NCBI RefSeq assembly: GCF_034111725.1
Contig: NZ_JAWUWR010000055.1
Coordinates: 1-64,000, forward strand
Direction: 5' to 3'
DNA: 64,000 nt
Source of the DNA: Thalassolituus sp034111725
GTDB lineage: Bacteria > Pseudomonadota > Gammaproteobacteria > Pseudomonadales > Oceanobacteraceae
The position numbers and the translations under genes were made by a program. Numbering within the stretch: the stretch's first letter is position 1; each line of letters begins with the position of its first letter. This document shows positions 63,947 through 64,000 of the stretch, piece after piece. The notes under the pieces are model-generated. The model had not been told where the DNA came from. It made no database searches and worked only from the letters and a program-made list of their open reading frames with translations.

Positions 63947-64000
63947 ATGGCTTTAGATCACACCGTTTTAATTACACATCAAAACGGTCAGCGTTCATCA
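63947..64000 (+). CDS. Start of an unidentified gene, cut by the window edge
   Basis: ATG 63947 with AAGG about 8 bp upstream opens a frame, beginning MALDHTVLITHQNGQRSS, that runs to the end of the window with no stop. Only 18 codons are visible, so the product cannot be named. Confidence 0.35.
   Translation, partial: MALDHTVLITHQNGQRSS

Overview
The window reads as the chromosome of a marine-type gammaproteobacterium (probably Oceanospirillales or a relative; this is inferred from gene content and order, not from a marker gene). The left edge carries a tRNA-Tyr/Gly/Thr-tuf operon and a SPOR/coaX/birA block. These are followed by ordinary chromosomal genes: a zinc-type TonB receptor operon, a potassium channel, adenosine kinase, a Na/Pi cotransporter and ogt. 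A cluster of DnaA-box-like sequences lies between adenosine kinase and the Na/Pi cotransporter.

At 12468-12544 there is an intact tRNA-Arg(CCG). Its last 48 nt plus two more bases (12497-12546) are repeated exactly at 44590-44639, so about 32 kb between them is an integrated genomic island. From left to right the island holds: four GTGACCA repeats next to the tRNA; a small unknown gene; a type 3 BREX anti-phage operon on the minus strand (regulator, brxF, brxC, a Schlafen/AlbA-type ATP-binding protein, a pglX-type methyltransferase, the brxHII helicase, pglZ, brxA); an excisionase-like gene and a tyrosine integrase; a lipoprotein, an exported protein and a tiny membrane protein; two very large overlapping tyrosine-recombinase-like genes with a repeat-rich upstream region; an orphan antitoxin-like gene; a four-gene set that looks like an undescribed peptide-modification cluster (WHxH/GRDP-like protein, TauD-type dioxygenase, radical SAM/SPASM enzyme, UvrA-like ABC protein with a G10 tract); and an orphan HipB-like repressor. 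An integrase in the middle and a second recombinase pair suggest a composite island.

Right of the island lie a decayed oleate hydratase pseudogene, a DUF4382 lipoprotein and a complete Nit1C-type nitrilase cluster (flavoprotein, two small nitrogen-starvation proteins, AIR-synthase-like protein, GNAT, radical SAM, nitrilase). A MocR-type regulator diverges from it across a region with three copies of TGCAATCAAT. After that come a HigBA toxin-antitoxin pair whose antitoxin carries a metallopeptidase domain, a DUF6933-like protein, an exported aspartoacylase-family protein, and a LysR-controlled aldehyde/quinone detoxification operon (DJ-1/PfpI, YqhD-like alcohol dehydrogenase, CurA-like reductase, glutathione S-transferase). 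A small acidic Cys-tailed protein and the start of another gene end the window.

All assignments come from reading motifs and gene order. No database search was run.
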